A stretch of DNA of 59,586 bases from Actinomadura montaniterrae (GCF_008923365.1 NZ_WBMR01000037.1:1-59586), one strand, 5' to 3'; shown: positions 13,701-22,620, counted from the first letter of the stretch. The notes: generated from the letters alone by a model not told the origin. Numbers and translations are program-made.

Positions 13701-13807
13701 TGATCTTCGATCGGGCCACCCCGGCCGAGCTGGCCGACCACCTGCTGGCCGAACTGGCCGCCACCGCACCCGCCGAGACCGCACCCGCCAAGACCGCGGA
13801 GGACTGA
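10718..13807 (+). CDS. Type I modular PKS, terminal module (KS-AT-ACP, no reductive domains)
   Basis: About 1029 residues. The ATG at 10718 overlaps the previous stop and gives the docking helix [14 protein letters not shown]. The KS is intact (TACSSS Cys near residue 206; EGHGTGT; NIGH). The AT carries GHSQGE and YASH near residue 748, so it is methylmalonyl-type. The chain passes from the post-AT linker (LPTYAFQ) almost directly to an ACP, with no DH, KR or ER, so the last beta-keto group should stay unreduced. The ACP site reads GYVSL: the 4'-phosphopantetheine Ser (about residue 973) is kept, but the normally invariant Asp before it is Val (GTG codon at 13631-13633). There is no thioesterase domain. 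The amide synthase gene starts 3 bases after the stop, so this is the last module and release is by amide formation. Confidence 0.96.
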   Translation: MTDDKVVRALRAALVDNERLREENDRLRRTAAADPVAVVAAACRLPGGIASPEDLWDLVSEGREGLSPFPRDRGWDLDALFTDDPGRPGTSYVRQGGFLHDAGAFDAALFGISPREALAMDPQQRLMLEITWEALERAGIAPTALRGERVGVVTGVMYHDYAAALAEVPDDLEGLLGTGTSGSVVSGRVSYTFGFEGPALTVDTACSSSLVAVHLAARALRDGECRLALAGGVAVMARPSPFVEFSRQRGLAPDGRCKAFADAADGTGWAEGAAVLLLERLSDARRNGHPVLALVRGSAVNQDGASNGLTAPNGPSQQRVIRAALDAAGLAPGDVDAVEGHGTGTPLGDPIEAQALLAAYGRDRPAGRPLWLGSLKSNIGHAQAAAGAAGIIKVIEALRHRTLPATLHVDAPSANVDWDAGAVRLLTEPRDWPDPGRPRRAGVSSFGVSGTNAHVIIEEAPVGTDEAPPPDAGPAPRPWEISGATADALRAQAARVASHVRERPALNAADVAASLASGRAALAHRAVVVAAERDEALAGLRAVAAGEPAPATVTGVADVEGRTVLVFPGQGTQWAGMGIELAAQSDVFAAALADVEAALEPYVDWSLSEELRGSLERVDVVQPASFAVNVALARLWESFGVVPDAVVGHSQGEIAAAHVAGALPLEDAARVVALRSQAIARGLAGRGGMASVALPEDRVAARLAPGLEIAAVNGPASVVVAGDAAALADLIESWEDEGVRVRRIPVDYASHTSHVEAIRDELHDLLDGLAPKPSQVPFFSTVEGRWLDTTRLDAAYWYRNLRGTVRFDAAARALLDDGFRSFVEVSAHPVLAAEIKDAAGRTAAAVTGTLRRGEGGLRTFLLSAAALRVRGGGVDWSPLLAGRPRVDLPTYAFQHRHYWLESAPAAPARPASSPPEEPEEAPSLLDGFEGLDEEGRRNALLDLVRTEASAVLGRPPAETLAPTDVFFEVGYVSLTAVELRNRLSAATGLELPPMLIFDRATPAELADHLLAELAATAPAETAPAKTAED

Positions 13808-13810
13808 CCC

Positions 13811-14623
13811 ATGGGCTTCGACGCCGGCACCTACCTGGAGGCGCTCGGCCATCGCGGGCCGGCCGCGCCCACGCTGGAGACGCTGCGCTTCCTGCACCAC
13901 CGCCACCTGCGGACCTTCCCGTACGACAGCGCGCTCAACGCGGGCCGGGGCACCGCGCTGTGGGCGGGGGTCGACATCGACCCGGACACCGCGTTCGACG
14001 AGATCGTCGTCGGCGGGCGCGGCGGCGTCTGCTACGAGCTCAACGGCCTGTTCCGCCTCCTGCTGGAGGAACTGGGCTTCGACGTCGGCGTGTACGGCGC
14101 CGGCATCCGGCAGATGGACGGATCGTTCGGCCCCGACCTGGAGCACGTCTTCAACCACGCCCGCGTGGACGGCGAGCCGTACCTCGTCGACGTGGGCTTC
14201 GTCGGCCCGTCCTACCTGGAGCCGCTGAGCGTCACCGCCGAGGTGCAGCGGCAGCACGGCAGCCGGTTCCGCGTCGTCCCGGCGGACGGCTACCACGTGG
14301 TCGAGCGCAGCGGCCGGTCCGGGATCTGGCAGGCGGTGTACCGGTTCCGCGACAAGCCCCGCGACCTCGCCGAATGGCAGGACCCGTCGGCCGAGCTGGA
14401 GGCGTTCGCCCGGGCGCTGGCCGGGTCCGGGATCCTGGTGCGGGGCCGGTCCTCCGCCACGGGCCAGCGCGTCCTCATCGGCAAGCGCCTGCTCACCGTG
14501 GACGACGGCCACGAGACCGTCCGGGTGCTCACCGACCCGGCCGAGCACGAGCGCGTCGTCGCCGAGATCCTCGGCTCACCGGCGGCCGCCGCGACCAGGA
14601 CCAGCGCGGGGAGCGGGCGGTGA
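13811..14623 (+). CDS. Amide synthase, arylamine N-acetyltransferase fold (RifF family), macrolactam release
   Basis: 270 residues, the usual length for NAT-fold amide synthases. The catalytic triad is visible: Cys74 in RGGVCYELN, His112 in LEHVFN and Asp127 in YLVDVGF, each one residue off the RifF numbering as I recall it (Cys73/His111/Asp126). In ansamycin pathways this enzyme takes the finished chain from the last ACP onto its Cys and attacks it with the aryl amine of the starter unit, releasing and closing the macrolactam. Its place directly after a PKS module without a thioesterase supports that role. GGAGG lies at 13798-13802. The stop overlaps the next gene by GTGA, implying translational coupling. 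The main alternative is an ordinary detoxifying NAT, which the context makes unlikely. Confidence 0.93.
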   Translation: MGFDAGTYLEALGHRGPAAPTLETLRFLHHRHLRTFPYDSALNAGRGTALWAGVDIDPDTAFDEIVVGGRGGVCYELNGLFRLLLEELGFDVGVYGAGIRQMDGSFGPDLEHVFNHARVDGEPYLVDVGFVGPSYLEPLSVTAEVQRQHGSRFRVVPADGYHVVERSGRSGIWQAVYRFRDKPRDLAEWQDPSAELEAFARALAGSGILVRGRSSATGQRVLIGKRLLTVDDGHETVRVLTDPAEHERVVAEILGSPAAAATRTSAGSGR

Positions 14624-16218
14624 GCGGGGCGGGCAGCGATGTCCTCGTCGTCGGGTACGGGCCCGTCGGGCAGGTGACCGCCACGCTGCTGGCGGCGCGC
14701 GGGCACCGCGTCACCGTCGTGGAGCGGCGGCCGGAGCCCTACCCGATGCCGCGGGCGGTGTCCTTCGACGGCGAGTCCGCCCGCATCCTCGCCGCGGCGG
14801 GCATCGGCGAGGCCCTGCGCACCGTCGCCGAACCGTCCCGCGACTACGTGTGGACGAACGGGGCGGGCACGACGCTGTTCGAGGTGGACGTGGCCGAGCG
14901 CGGCTGGTCCGGATGGCCGGACTCGCTGTCGATGTACCAGCCCGGGATCGAGGCCGCCCTGGCCGCGCGCGGTGCGGCGCAGCCCACGCTGCGCGTGCTG
15001 CGCGGCCACCGCGTGACTGGCCTGCGCGACGAGGGGGACCGGGTGGCGGTCACCGTCGACGGCCCCGAGGGCGGCGTGCTGACCGCCCGGTACGTCGTCG
15101 GCTGCGACGGGGCGAACGGCACCGTCCGCGACGCCCTCGACGCCGCCGCCACCGACCTGCGGTTCTTCGACGACTGGCTGACCTGCGACGTGCGGCTGCA
15201 CGAGCCGCGCCGCTTCGTCCCGAACAACCTGCAGGTCTGCGACCCGGCGCGGCCGCGTACCGCCGTCTCGGCCGGGCCCGGCCACCGCCGCTGGGAGTTC
15301 ATGCGGCTGCCCGGCGAACCGCCGGACGAGTTCGGCCGCGCCGAGAACGTGTGGCGCCTCCTCGCGCTGTTCGGCATCGACGAGGGCTCCGCGACGCTGG
15401 AGCGGCACGCCGTCTACACCTTCCAGGCGCGGTACGTCGACCGGTGGCGGGCCGGCCGGATCCTGATCGCGGGCGACGCGGCCCACCTGATGCCGCCGTT
15501 CGCCGGGCAGGGCATGTGCTCGGGATTCCGGGACGCGGCCAACCTGGCGTGGAAGCTGGACCTCGTCCTCACCGGCCGGGCCGGGGAGGCGCTGCTCGAC
15601 ACCTACACCGACGAGCGCCGCGAGCACGTCCGGCACGCCGTCACCATGTCCGTCGACCTCGGCCGCGTCATCTGCCAGACCGACCCGGCCGCCGCCCGCG
15701 ACCGCGACGCGGTCATGATCGGCGTCCGGGAGCGGGGCCTCGCCGCGCCCCCGCCGTCGGCCGTCCACCCGCTGACCCGGGGGCTGATCGCCCGGGACGC
15801 CGCCGGCGGCCCGCGCGGCGCGGCGGGCGGGCTCACCCCGCAGGGCCGCGTCCGGATCGGCGGCCGCGAAGGACTCCTGGACGAGGTCGCCGGCGCCCCC
15901 GGCTTCCTGCTGCTCACCACCGAACCGCCCGGCGAGCTGCTCGACCCCGCCCGCGCCGCGGCCCTGGCACGGCTCGGCACGCGGTTCGTGCGGCTGGACG
16001 CGGCGGCCGACCTCGACGGGGTACACCTGCCGTACCTGGAGCGCGCCGGAGCGGTCGCGGCACTCGTCCGCCCCGACTTCTACCTGTTCGGGACGGCCGC
16101 CGACCGGAACGCCGCGAACGCCCTCGTCGAGGAACTGTTCGCCGGGCTCGGCGCGAGCACGGACCTTGGCGCGAGCGCGGACCTCGACGCGGGCGGCGCG
16201 GTCAGCCGGTCTTCCTGA
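14620..16218 (+). CDS. FAD-dependent aromatic hydroxylase (MhpA / Rif-Orf19-like)
   Basis: About 532 residues from a GTG that overlaps the amide synthase stop. The class A flavoprotein hydroxylase landmarks are present: GYGPVG Rossmann motif at the N-terminus, the VVGCDGANG (DG) motif near residue 165, the GDAAHLMPPFAGQG FAD-ribityl motif near residue 285, and a C-terminal thioredoxin-like extension. It resembles 3-(3-hydroxyphenyl)propionate hydroxylases. In the rifamycin cluster the corresponding gene also sits beside the amide synthase and is linked to formation of the naphthalene ring from the AHBA-primed chain. I infer ring hydroxylation of the chain or macrolactam, so a naphthalenic ansamycin is possible. 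The 3' end overlaps the convergent regulator by 17 bases. Confidence 0.85.
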   Translation: MSGAGSDVLVVGYGPVGQVTATLLAARGHRVTVVERRPEPYPMPRAVSFDGESARILAAAGIGEALRTVAEPSRDYVWTNGAGTTLFEVDVAERGWSGWPDSLSMYQPGIEAALAARGAAQPTLRVLRGHRVTGLRDEGDRVAVTVDGPEGGVLTARYVVGCDGANGTVRDALDAAATDLRFFDDWLTCDVRLHEPRRFVPNNLQVCDPARPRTAVSAGPGHRRWEFMRLPGEPPDEFGRAENVWRLLALFGIDEGSATLERHAVYTFQARYVDRWRAGRILIAGDAAHLMPPFAGQGMCSGFRDAANLAWKLDLVLTGRAGEALLDTYTDERREHVRHAVTMSVDLGRVICQTDPAAARDRDAVMIGVRERGLAAPPPSAVHPLTRGLIARDAAGGPRGAAGGLTPQGRVRIGGREGLLDEVAGAPGFLLLTTEPPGELLDPARAAALARLGTRFVRLDAAADLDGVHLPYLERAGAVAALVRPDFYLFGTAADRNAANALVEELFAGLGASTDLGASADLDAGGAVSRSS

Positions 16219-18967
16219 GCCCCGCCCACAGGTCGGCGGGCAGCTCCTTGCGGCGCCGGATGCCGAGCTTGCGGTAGATGCGGGTGAGGTGCTGCTCGAC
16301 AGTGCTGGGCGTGATGTAGAGCTTCGCGGCGATCTCCCGGTTGGTGTTGCCGACCACCGCCAGCGACGCGACCCGGCGTTCGGAGTCGGTGAGCGACGCG
16401 ATGCCCTCCAGCCCGTCCGCCATCGCCTCCGCACCGCCCAGGTCGGCCTGCACCGACAGCAGCTCCCGGGCGAGCGGCCGCATCCCGCACATGTTCGCGA
16501 CATGCAGGGCCTGGCGGAGCAGCAGGCGGGCGCGCCGCCGGTTGCCCGCCGCGTGGACGCGGCTGAGGTCGGCGAGGACGCGGGCCTGCTCGTACCGGTC
16601 GCCCGACGCCTCGGCGAGGTCGACCGCCTCCGTCAGCAGCGGCAGCCGCCGCCCGGCCGGGCTCGCGGCGGCGAGGACCCGCAGCGCGGGGCCGCGCCCG
16701 TCGGTCCGCGCGAGCTGCTCGCGGACGAGCCGGCGGGCCTGGTCGCGGTTGCCGAGCCGCAGCCACGCCTCGGCGGCGTCGGTGCGCCACGGCACTGGCC
16801 CGGCGGTGTCCAGGCCCCAGCCGCGGATCAGCTCGCCGCAGCTGAGGAAGTCGGCGAGGGCCGCGTGGGCGTGGCCGGACGCGAGATGGTGGTGGCCCCT
16901 AGCGTACAGGTAGTAGAGGCCGTGGCGGCTCTTGAACATCGCCTCGGGCACCGACAGCGCCAGGTACCTGGCGGCCTCGTCGTGCTCGCCGGCACGGGTC
17001 GCGGCCAGGACGCAGGTGCCCAGCGGGTACCCGATCGCCACGCCCCACGACTTGGGGCTGAGGCGCGCCAGCGCGTCCCGCGCCTCCCGCAGCGCGCTCG
17101 GCAGGTCGCCCGTCCGCAGCGCGACCTCCGCGCGCGCCGCCGCGAAGAACGCCGCCTGGGTGCCGCCGCCCCCGGCCTCGCCGTCCCGCCCTTCGCCGGA
17201 CGCAGCCTCGCCGGACGGGGCCTCGCACCACGCCGCCGCGGCGTCGAGCCGGTCCGCGCGCAGCAGCACCTGCACGGCGAGCAGGGCCGCCTCGACCGTC
17301 CACGGGTTGCGGGGGTGCAGCGGGAGGTCGCGCAGCACCTGCTCGGCGCGGCCCGCCACCGCGTGGCTCCGGCGCCGGGTGAGCGCGTCGGCCAGGATCG
17401 CCGCCGCGTGCAGCTGCGGATCGCCGCCGAGGACCGGGACGGCGAACGCCCGCTCGGCGGCCAGCACCGGCGTGCGCCGGTCGCGGGCGAGCGGCGGGTG
17501 CGCATAGGCCAGCCACACCTCGGCGTCCCGCAGGCCGCCGCCCTCGGCGCGGGCGTCGGCGCGCAGCCGGTCCAGCACCCGGACCGCCTCCTCGCCCCGC
17601 CCGAACCAGAGCAGCCGGCCGGCGAGGGCCAGCCCGTCGGCGAGGCCGAGCCGGCCGCCGAGGGCCGCGGTCACCAGCGGGGCCAGATGCCGGGCCGCCG
17701 ACGCCGGAGCGGTCTGCCACTCCGCGCCGGCGAGACGCGTCCGGACCGCGGCGCGCTCCCCCTCGTCGGACAGGCCGCGGTGCGCGAGGCGCAGGAAGCG
17801 CGCCCCCTCCTCGGCCCGGCCGTCGAGCAGCGCGTGCTCCGCCGCCTCCGACAGCACGGCCGCCGCCCACGGCTCCTGGGCATGGTCGGCGTGGACCAGA
17901 TGCCGGGCGATCCGGGTGGCGGCCGCGCCCCGGTCGTGCAGCAGGCGCGCGGCACGGCGGTGCAGTTCGGCCCGCTCCGCCGGGGCCAGCTCGTCGAGCA
18001 CCGCGTCCCGCGCCACCGGATGGCGGTACCGGCCGTCGTCCAGCAGCCGGGCCGCGTTGAGAGCGCCGAGGGCCCGCTCGCCGTCCTCGGGCTTCAGCGA
18101 GACGAGCCGCCACAGCTCCGCAGGCCCCGCGTCCTCGCCCATGACCGCCAGCGCGCGCGCCACCGCCGGTGTCGCGGGATCGCCGCGGTGCAGGCAGCCC
18201 AGGAACGCCAGCCCGTACCCCTCCGCGCGGGGGCCGCCCGCGACCCTGGCGTCCTCGGCCAGCGCGTCCAGCAGCAGCGGGTTGCCGCCGCTGATCGCGT
18301 GCAGGTCCGCAGCCGGGACCGGCGGGGCGCCGGACGGCCCCGAAGCCGCGCGGGCGGTACCGGCGGGCGACAGCGGTCCCACCCGCAGCCGGTGCAGCTC
18401 CGGCCTGCGGAACAGCTCCGCCAGGAACGTCAGGTGCCGCGGCCGCGGGACCGGCTCGTCGGCGAGCACGACCAGGACGGGCGCCGACGCCAGCCGCCGG
18501 ACCAGGTGGAGCAGGAGGTGCAGGGACGGGACGTCGGCGTAGCGCAGGTCGTCCACGGTGATCAGGAGCGGCTCGCGCTCGGCGTGCCCGAGCAGGGCCA
18601 GCACGAGCTTGTGGTGTGTGCGCACCGCGTGCGGCGACGCGGGATCGGCGCCGTTCGGGCCGTCCGCCGCCGCGAGCCGTTCCAGGAGGCGGCCGGACGG
18701 GTCGTCCGGGCCGTCCGACCGGGGCGCGTCCCGCAGGAGCTGGCCGGCGACGCCGTAGGGGAGCTCTTGTTCGGCCGGGGAGCAGGAGGCGCGCAGACAC
18801 CGGAATCCGGACCGTTCGGCGCGTTCGGCGAGCCCGCGCAGCAGCGCGGTCCGGCCGGTGCCGATCGGCCCCTCGAGGAGCGCGACCCGGCCGCGGCGCG
18901 CCGTGCAGTCCGCGAGCAGGCTGTCGAGTTGCTGGATCTGTTCGTCTCGTTCCACCAGTGCGACCAC
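16202..18967 (-). CDS. LAL-type LuxR family transcriptional regulator
   Basis: About 921 residues from the GTG at 18967 (LVERDEQ follows, the usual LAL N-terminus); an open frame continues upstream, so the start is not certain. There is an N-terminal AAA/STAND ATPase domain, a long helical middle region, and a C-terminal LuxR HTH (LTDSERRVASL, STVEQHLTRIYRKLGI). Walker B appears as LLITVDD. The Walker A region reads GPIGTGRT: the catalytic Lys is Arg (CGG, codon at 18853-18851). LAL proteins are usually pathway activators of macrolide and ansamycin clusters; the altered P-loop may change its nucleotide dependence. It is transcribed toward the hydroxylase and away from the multicopper oxidase, so the 250-bp divergent spacer probably serves both genes. 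Confidence 0.9.
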   Translation of the reverse strand: MVALVERDEQIQQLDSLLADCTARRGRVALLEGPIGTGRTALLRGLAERAERSGFRCLRASCSPAEQELPYGVAGQLLRDAPRSDGPDDPSGRLLERLAAADGPNGADPASPHAVRTHHKLVLALLGHAEREPLLITVDDLRYADVPSLHLLLHLVRRLASAPVLVVLADEPVPRPRHLTFLAELFRRPELHRLRVGPLSPAGTARAASGPSGAPPVPAADLHAISGGNPLLLDALAEDARVAGGPRAEGYGLAFLGCLHRGDPATPAVARALAVMGEDAGPAELWRLVSLKPEDGERALGALNAARLLDDGRYRHPVARDAVLDELAPAERAELHRRAARLLHDRGAAATRIARHLVHADHAQEPWAAAVLSEAAEHALLDGRAEEGARFLRLAHRGLSDEGERAAVRTRLAGAEWQTAPASAARHLAPLVTAALGGRLGLADGLALAGRLLWFGRGEEAVRVLDRLRADARAEGGGLRDAEVWLAYAHPPLARDRRTPVLAAERAFAVPVLGGDPQLHAAAILADALTRRRSHAVAGRAEQVLRDLPLHPRNPWTVEAALLAVQVLLRADRLDAAAAWCEAPSGEAASGEGRDGEAGGGGTQAAFFAAARAEVALRTGDLPSALREARDALARLSPKSWGVAIGYPLGTCVLAATRAGEHDEAARYLALSVPEAMFKSRHGLYYLYARGHHHLASGHAHAALADFLSCGELIRGWGLDTAGPVPWRTDAAEAWLRLGNRDQARRLVREQLARTDGRGPALRVLAAASPAGRRLPLLTEAVDLAEASGDRYEQARVLADLSRVHAAGNRRRARLLLRQALHVANMCGMRPLARELLSVQADLGGAEAMADGLEGIASLTDSERRVASLAVVGNTNREIAAKLYITPSTVEQHLTRIYRKLGIRRRKELPADLWAGLRKTG

Positions 18968-19217
18968 GGATCCGATGATCGAAGACGTCCGCCCACTGCC
19001 CGGCAATCGCCCGCCTATCGGACGACCGAATCCCGGGGTGGGACGCCGGCCGGCCCGCTCCGGTTCACCCGTGACGCGCACGTTGTTCCACTGTCCGGGC
19101 CGCCGTAAACCCGAGCGTCCGGCGTGCGAACCCCTGAATTCCGGTCCGCCGATGGAGCCGACGCCGGCGCGGGCGAAGGATCGGCTGCGCCGCCCATGCC
19201 CGCAGAGGAGTCCCCCC

Positions 19218-21086
19218 ATGCCCAGCCGCCGTCAGTTCATCGCCGGATCGGCCGCCGGTATCGGCGTGGCCGTCACCGTCCAGGCGAACCTGTCCGCGTT
19301 AGCCGCCGCCTCCCGGGTGTTCCGCGGGGCTCCCGCCGACCTCGCCAAGTTCGCCGACCCGCTGCCCATCCCCGCGGTGCTGAAGCCCGACACCGCGCTG
19401 ACCCTCCGACAGCGCGCCGGCACCGTGAAGCTGCACTCGCAACTGCCCGACACGCCCGTCTGGGGCTACGAAGGCGCCTTCCCCGGGCCGGTCATCGACG
19501 TGCGGCGCGGCCGGCGCGTCAAGGTGAGCTGGCAGAACCGCATCCAGGGCAAGTTCCCGGTGACCGCCGTCGAGGTCCCCTTCACCGGGCTCGACTCGAT
19601 CCTCAGCCCCGGGCGCGGCGGCGCCGAGCCGCTTCCCGACGTCGCGGACCTCGAACCGTGGGTGGTCACCCACCTGCACGGCGGCGAGATCAGCGGCGAC
19701 AGCGACGGCTGGCCCAAGAACGGGATCTCCTACGGCCAGGCCCAGGCCGCCGAGTACCCGAACGCCCAGCGGGCCGCGACGCTCTGGTACCACGACCACG
19801 CGATGGACATCACGGCCTTCAACGTGTTCGCCGGCCTCTCGGGCCTCTACCTCGTGCGCGACTCCGAGGAGAGCGCCCTGGGGCTGCCGTCCGGCGCCTA
19901 CGAGATCCCGCTGATCATCGCGGACCGCAACCTCGACACCGACGCCGACGACGCCTTCAACGGGCGGCTGCTGCACAAGGTCGGCTACTACGACACCAAC
20001 GGCCGGCGGGTCTCGCTCCCGTTCGCCGGCCCCTACAACCTCGTCAACGGGAAGATCTGGCCGTACCTGAACGTGGAGCCGCGCTGGTACCGGTTCCGCG
20101 TGCTGAACGGCGCGAACGGCCGCACCTACACGCTGGAGCTGAGCAAGGAGAACACCGACGGCACCAGCACGCCGGTGACCGGCGCGCTCGTCCAGATCGG
20201 CACCGAGCAGGGGCTGCTCGGCGCCCCGGCCAAGCTGGACCGGCTCACGCTGTCGCCGGCCGAACGCGCCGACATCCTGATCGACTTCTCCGCGTTCAAG
20301 GGGGCGCGGCTCCGGCTGTCCAACACCGACACCGTCACCTCACCGCTCGGCCCCGAGGTCATGCAGTTCCGGGTCGGCGGCGCGGCCGTGACCGACCCGT
20401 TCACCCTGCCGGCCAAGCTGTCGCCCTCGTTCACCCGGCTGACCGCCGCGAAGGTTCCGTCCGGTTACACGGAGCGGTACGTCGCGACCGCCACCCATGA
20501 CGGCACGAGCAGCGGCCACCCCGAGATGTGGGAGCTGGCTGAGACGCCCGCCGGCTACGTCCCGCAGAAGGGCGACCGCATCGTCACCATCGTCAAGGAC
20601 GGCAAGAGCACCACCTACCGGAAGGCGGCCAGCACCTTCGACGAGGCCGTGACGTTCCACGTCTCCCTCGACGGCTGGGAGGTCTGGAACTTCATCGACC
20701 TCGCCGGGCCGAACCACCCGATGCACATCCACCTGGTGTCGTTCCAGGCGCTGGCCCGCGACACCTACACGGTCGCCGTGACGTCGGACGCCGCCAACGA
20801 CATCTACACCTACACCGCCACCTACAGCGCTCCGAAGGGCCTCGGGCCCGACGAGCAGGGGTGGAAGGACACGATCCGCATGGACGAGCACGAGCACGTG
20901 GCGGTCGCCGGGCGGTTCCATGGCGGGACGGGGAACTACGTGTACCACTGCCACATCCTCGAACACGAGGACCACGGCATGATGCGCCCGTTCGTCGTGG
21001 CGCCCAAGACGGTCCAGACCGCGATGGCGGCCAAGATGCGGGCGGCGGCCCGGCCCGCCTCGCCCCTCGGCCACCACCACGGCTGA
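19218..21086 (+). CDS. Tat-exported multicopper oxidase (CotA/bilirubin oxidase-like)
   Basis: About 622 residues. The ATG at 19218 follows GAGGAG and opens a twin-arginine signal (SRRQFI, hydrophobic stretch, alanine-rich cleavage region), so the protein is exported folded. The copper ligand motifs are all present: HLHG near residue 152, WYHDHAMD near 192, PMHIHLVSF near 501 and YHCHILEHEDHGMM near 576 (T1 Cys-His-Met). It should oxidise phenols or hydroquinones by one-electron steps with O2. Next to an ansamycin-type pathway, a plausible role is oxidising a (naphtho)hydroquinone to the quinone, or phenoxazinone-type coupling. Codon 28 (19299-19301), inside the signal region, is TTA, the only in-frame TTA I found in the window, implying dependence on the bldA leucyl-tRNA. 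Confidence 0.92.
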   Translation: MPSRRQFIAGSAAGIGVAVTVQANLSALAAASRVFRGAPADLAKFADPLPIPAVLKPDTALTLRQRAGTVKLHSQLPDTPVWGYEGAFPGPVIDVRRGRRVKVSWQNRIQGKFPVTAVEVPFTGLDSILSPGRGGAEPLPDVADLEPWVVTHLHGGEISGDSDGWPKNGISYGQAQAAEYPNAQRAATLWYHDHAMDITAFNVFAGLSGLYLVRDSEESALGLPSGAYEIPLIIADRNLDTDADDAFNGRLLHKVGYYDTNGRRVSLPFAGPYNLVNGKIWPYLNVEPRWYRFRVLNGANGRTYTLELSKENTDGTSTPVTGALVQIGTEQGLLGAPAKLDRLTLSPAERADILIDFSAFKGARLRLSNTDTVTSPLGPEVMQFRVGGAAVTDPFTLPAKLSPSFTRLTAAKVPSGYTERYVATATHDGTSSGHPEMWELAETPAGYVPQKGDRIVTIVKDGKSTTYRKAASTFDEAVTFHVSLDGWEVWNFIDLAGPNHPMHIHLVSFQALARDTYTVAVTSDAANDIYTYTATYSAPKGLGPDEQGWKDTIRMDEHEHVAVAGRFHGGTGNYVYHCHILEHEDHGMMRPFVVAPKTVQTAMAAKMRAAARPASPLGHHHG

Positions 21087-21090
21087 CCGC

Positions 21091-21132
21091 CCTGGCGGGC
21101 CGGCCCGGCGTCACTCCGGCCGGCCCGCCAGG
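21091..21132. terminator. Bidirectional terminator hairpin between convergent genes
   Basis: A 13-bp perfect stem: 21091-21103 (CCTGGCGGGCCGG) pairs with 21120-21132, with a smaller CCGG/CCGG stem in the loop. It lies between the multicopper oxidase stop and the end of the convergent 2,3-dehydratase gene and overlaps that gene's last codons. There is no U-tract, as is common in actinomycetes. Confidence 0.7.
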
Positions 21133-22556
21133 CTGTGCAGGCAGGCGACCAGGCTGCGGGCCTCGACGTTGACGTAGTGGCTGTGGCGCAGCAGCCCGAC
21201 GAGCTGGTGGAGGGTCAGCCACCGGTGGTCGGGGCCCGGGTCGGTCGCGTACCCGGCGTCCACCTCGATGATCGTGTAGCGGTTGCGGGCGTGGTAGAAC
21301 CGGCCGCCCTCCTCCGACAGCACGCTCGAGAACCGGACCCGCCCGGGCGGCGCGGACAGCACATCGTCCAGGAAGGGCGGCCGCGCCGCGTCCGGCAGCC
21401 ACGCGTAGTTGCCGGGCGTGCACCGGACGGTCGGGCCGAGTTCGAGGACGTCGAGGTAGCCGGGCTGGACACCGGCGTGGACCAGCGCGTGCAGCACGCC
21501 GTCCACCTGCTTCACCAGGAACGCGTTGACGCCGATCCCGATCGGCTCCACCAGCGGCTGGTGCCAGTGCGAGACCTCGCGGTGCCCGCTCCGCACACCG
21601 GCCCCGATCACCCGGAAGAACAGGCCGGACTCGTGCTCGATCGCGTCCTCCCCGCGGTGCCACAGCTCGGCCTCGCGCAACGGGACGCGGTGCGCCAGCA
21701 CCTCGTGCCGGCTGCGGGATTCGGTGATCCAGCTCAGGATGTCGCCGATGCCGTGCAGCCCCGCGAACTCCTCGCTGCAGGAGCGCAGCACCGACTGCCG
21801 GAACTCCTGGTCGCGGAACGGCGAGGACGCCGACAGGCCGACGCCCGAGAACGGCAGGCACGACAGCACCGTGCGGGCGTCCATGTTGACGACCGTGTCG
21901 TCCGCCAGCAGCCGGTGGAGCTGGCCGAGCGTCAGCCACGCGAAGCCGTCCAGCGGCTCCACCTCGTCGTCGGTCTCGACGATGATGTTGCGGTTGCGCT
22001 TCTGGAAGAACCAGGCGCCCTGCTCCGACTGGAGCACGTCGGCGATCACGCGGTGCCGGCGGGTGTCGCGGAAATAGTCGAGATAGGGGACCGGATTGCC
22101 CTGGTGCACGCGCATGTAGTTGCTCCGCGTCGCCTGGACGGTGGGCGAGATCTCCACTCCCTCGGGGTTCCCGGGCTCGTTCTTGGCCTGCATGAGGAAA
22201 TGCAGGACGCCGTCGATCTCCTTGGCGAGGATGCCGAGGATGCCGATCTCGGGTTGCAGCAGGATCGGCTGCGTCCACGCGGGGACCGCCGCGCCGGGGA
22301 CCTCGGCCGACAGGCCCGTCACCGTGAAGAACCGGCCGCTGGCGTGGCGGATGTCGCCGGTGGCGGGGTCGGTGCCCCAGCGCTCCAGCCGGTCCAGCGG
22401 CACCCGGTCGACCCGGGCGAGGTCGCTGCGGCGGCGCTCGGCGAACCACGCCCGGACCTGCTCCTCCGTCAGCACCCCGCCGGCCGCCTGGGCCGACTCG
22501 GCGATCCGCACGGCCCTCCGGTGGTCGGTCGTCAACGCCGTGATGATCCCCGACAT
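21111..22556 (-). CDS. dTDP-4-keto-6-deoxyglucose 2,3-dehydratase (cassette A)
   Basis: About 481 residues. The ATG at 22556 is preceded by GGAGGAG; an upstream in-frame ATG lacks this. The protein shows the internal duplication of the family: the pattern DGVLH(F/A)L, ...EPG or ...QPG..., PTVQ/PTVR, ...NY occurs in the first half (LMQAKNEPG, SPTVQATRSNY) and again in the second (GPTVRCTPGNY). It removes the C2 hydroxyl as water from dTDP-4-keto-6-deoxyglucose, giving an unstable 3,4-diketo sugar that the adjacent 3-ketoreductase must capture. It is divergent from that reductase, and a phased repeat lies between them. A second, clearly diverged copy lies at 48654-50135. Confidence 0.92.
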   Translation of the reverse strand: MSGIITALTTDHRRAVRIAESAQAAGGVLTEEQVRAWFAERRRSDLARVDRVPLDRLERWGTDPATGDIRHASGRFFTVTGLSAEVPGAAVPAWTQPILLQPEIGILGILAKEIDGVLHFLMQAKNEPGNPEGVEISPTVQATRSNYMRVHQGNPVPYLDYFRDTRRHRVIADVLQSEQGAWFFQKRNRNIIVETDDEVEPLDGFAWLTLGQLHRLLADDTVVNMDARTVLSCLPFSGVGLSASSPFRDQEFRQSVLRSCSEEFAGLHGIGDILSWITESRSRHEVLAHRVPLREAELWHRGEDAIEHESGLFFRVIGAGVRSGHREVSHWHQPLVEPIGIGVNAFLVKQVDGVLHALVHAGVQPGYLDVLELGPTVRCTPGNYAWLPDAARPPFLDDVLSAPPGRVRFSSVLSEEGGRFYHARNRYTIIEVDAGYATDPGPDHRWLTLHQLVGLLRHSHYVNVEARSLVACLHSLAGRPE

Positions 22557-22620
22557 CGCTCCTCCTGGAAATGGTCGCGGCAAGGACTCCAATATGCCGA
22601 TTCCGCTCCATTCCCAGGTG

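Noticed and set aside
3059..14548. Very long open frames antisense to the PKS genes (876 to 1521 codons)
   Set aside because: They are shadows of GC-rich codon bias: low-complexity Arg/Gly/Pro/Ala sequence, no domain motifs, and they lie fully antisense to clear KS/AT/KR domains.
16166..19108. 980-codon plus-strand open frame across the LAL gene
   Set aside because: Arg/Gln/Val-rich composition without motifs; the minus strand encodes a clear LAL regulator with HTH.
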